A stretch of DNA of 5,204 nucleotides from the NCBI GenBank assembly GCA_039208045.1, contig JBCCRH010000413.1, forward strand, positions 1-5,204, written 5' to 3'. This DNA comes from JBCCRH01 sp039208045. GTDB lineage: Bacteria; Bacteroidota; Bacteroidia; Chitinophagales; Saprospiraceae. The position numbers were made by a program, and so were the translations under genes. The notes beneath the pieces are model-generated. The model saw only the letters and a list, made by a program, of their open reading frames with translations, made no database searches and had not been told where the DNA came from. Of the stretch, positions 4,290-5,204 are shown one piece after another (the stretch's first letter is position 1; every line of letters begins with the position of its first letter).

Positions 4290-5189
4290 ATGCTCAAAAG
4301 ACTATTCCTTTTGGCCATGGTCGGGTGTTTGGGAATGCCAATGGCGCAGGCGTGCGATGCTTGTGGCGGGAGCATTAGTGGGGGTGGTATGGGCCTTTTG
4401 GCACCACTCCGTAACAATGCGATTGGGCTGAGCTGGCAGTACGCGAGCTTCCAAACAGCACCTGCCCAAGGTCAGGGATCAATCGATCAATTTCACAGTG
4501 TGGAGTTGTCTGCACGCTATTATTTTACGGATCGCTTTTCGGTGCAGTTGTTTCAGCCGTATCGGTTTAATCTGCGCGAAGTGGAGGAGGAGCGGAGCAA
4601 CCTTTCTGGTATTGGCGATACGCGGATTATTGGTACTTATAATCTGTTTCGGCAGCAAGACTTGGGGAGTGGTATCCAGCTATTTGCCGAGCTGGGGGCT
4701 GGCGTAAAACTGCCCGTAGGCGAGTACGATCCTGATATCCATGATGCGAATCTGCCGGAGAACTTCAACTTGGGCAATGGCAGTTGGGGCTTTATCCTAC
4801 AGCCGAATCTGGTATTTACCAAAGGGGCTTGGGGGCTGCTGTTGAATGGTAGCTATCAGCACTTTTTGCCGACTCGTACAGATTATCAGTTTGGGCACCA
4901 ACTGAGTGGCCAGCTATCAGTTTTCTGGGAAAAGAGCACGGCTAAAGGCTATCGCTTTATTCCCAATTTGGGCCTTCAGCAGGAGCACATCTGGGCCGAT
5001 GCTTACGCTAATGATCGAACAGTATCGGGCACAGGCGGCACGGGTACGTTTGCAAGCCTTGGTATCAATATCCGCAAGGGGCAGGTACTGGGAGGGGTAA
5101 ACTATGCCATACCGATAATACAAGAGTATTCACAAGGAGAAGTGGAGGCACAGCAACGGCTGGCGATTCAGTTTTCTTATTTATTCTAA
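4290..5189 (+). CDS. Outer-membrane beta-barrel protein with N-terminal CDACG motif
   Basis: This encodes 299 residues. A signal peptide (M-L-K-R, hydrophobic core, M-A-Q-A) would be cut before Cys22. The mature chain starts C-D-A-C-G-G-S-I-S-G-G-G. A-Q-A before the Cys does not fit a lipobox, so a type I signal is favoured. The body is a run of amphipathic strands (I-G-L-S-W-Q-Y, V-E-L-S-A-R-Y-Y-F, F-S-V-Q-L-F-Q-P-Y, L-F-A-E-L-G-A-G-V-K-L-P-V-G, W-G-F-I-L-Q-P-N-L-V-F, L-G-G-V-N-Y-A-I-P) ending in Y-L-F, typical of an outer-membrane barrel with a C-terminal aromatic. Loop motifs G-I-G-D-T-R and N-L-P-E-N-F-N-L-G-N-G-S-W-G are well formed. I recall Bacteroidota relatives starting C-D-x-C-G-C; here the third Cys is Gly27. 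The function is unassigned; transport or metal binding is possible. The sequence is visibly more GC-rich than the lipoprotein genes. Confidence 0.85.
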   Translation: MLKRLFLLAMVGCLGMPMAQACDACGGSISGGGMGLLAPLRNNAIGLSWQYASFQTAPAQGQGSIDQFHSVELSARYYFTDRFSVQLFQPYRFNLREVEEERSNLSGIGDTRIIGTYNLFRQQDLGSGIQLFAELGAGVKLPVGEYDPDIHDANLPENFNLGNGSWGFILQPNLVFTKGAWGLLLNGSYQHFLPTRTDYQFGHQLSGQLSVFWEKSTAKGYRFIPNLGLQQEHIWADAYANDRTVSGTGGTGTFASLGINIRKGQVLGGVNYAIPIIQEYSQGEVEAQQRLAIQFSYLF

Positions 5190-5204
5190 CTACCAACCAA
5201 GGAG

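Noticed and set aside
5190..5204. Start of a further gene after the second beta-barrel
   Set aside because: Only 15 bases remain, with no start codon to read; AACCAAGGAG could be a leader but cannot be judged.

Overview
The window looks like chromosomal DNA from a member of the Bacteroidota, most likely a Saprospiria/Lewinella-like relative. This is inferred from the gene families, from translation starts with no Shine-Dalgarno motif but an A-rich leader, from a TTG...TAnnTTTG promoter upstream of position 3784, and from lipoprotein signals of the Bacteroidota surface-export type. No database was consulted.

Left part (1-3538, all on the minus strand). Reading in the direction of transcription, there is first a small lipoprotein (3538-2918), followed by a remnant of a palindromic repeat (2866-2916). 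Next comes a small outer-membrane beta-barrel protein (2795-2157), which runs with a 12-bp gap into a second lipoprotein of the same family (2144-1527). Then come a hairpin plus a 126-bp palindromic repeat (1356-1524), a third lipoprotein (1289-675), a second copy of the 126-bp repeat (547-672), and the first 107 codons of a SulP-family anion transporter (322 to the left edge). The three lipoproteins are paralogs. Each has a lipobox, a carboxypeptidase-regulatory-like beta-sandwich with a P-N-A-x-V-x-L-F-E and T-D-E-x-G-x-[YF]-x-F core, a C-terminal half with two cysteines always 18 residues apart, and a final I-Q-Y. Each is followed, 2-3 bp after its stop codon, by a version of the same repeat.

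Right part (3539-5204, plus strand). A 245-bp divergent intergenic region carries two short palindromes and a good Bacteroidota-type promoter. It is followed by a 123-residue membrane-anchored protein with a C-x9-C-x3-C motif that starts at TTG. Then comes a perfect 19-bp REP-like inverted repeat, and then a 299-residue outer-membrane beta-barrel whose mature end begins C-D-A-C-G. Their cysteine motifs and adjacency suggest a cell-envelope pair, perhaps handling a metal, but the function is not established.

The most unusual feature is the gene-plus-repeat module. The noncoding 126-bp element is almost invariant between two copies (3 differences), while the lipoprotein genes it abuts have diverged strongly. 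The third copy looks like a precise internal loss of the palindrome. This points to a mobile or homogenised structured element tied to the 3' ends of a surface-lipoprotein family.
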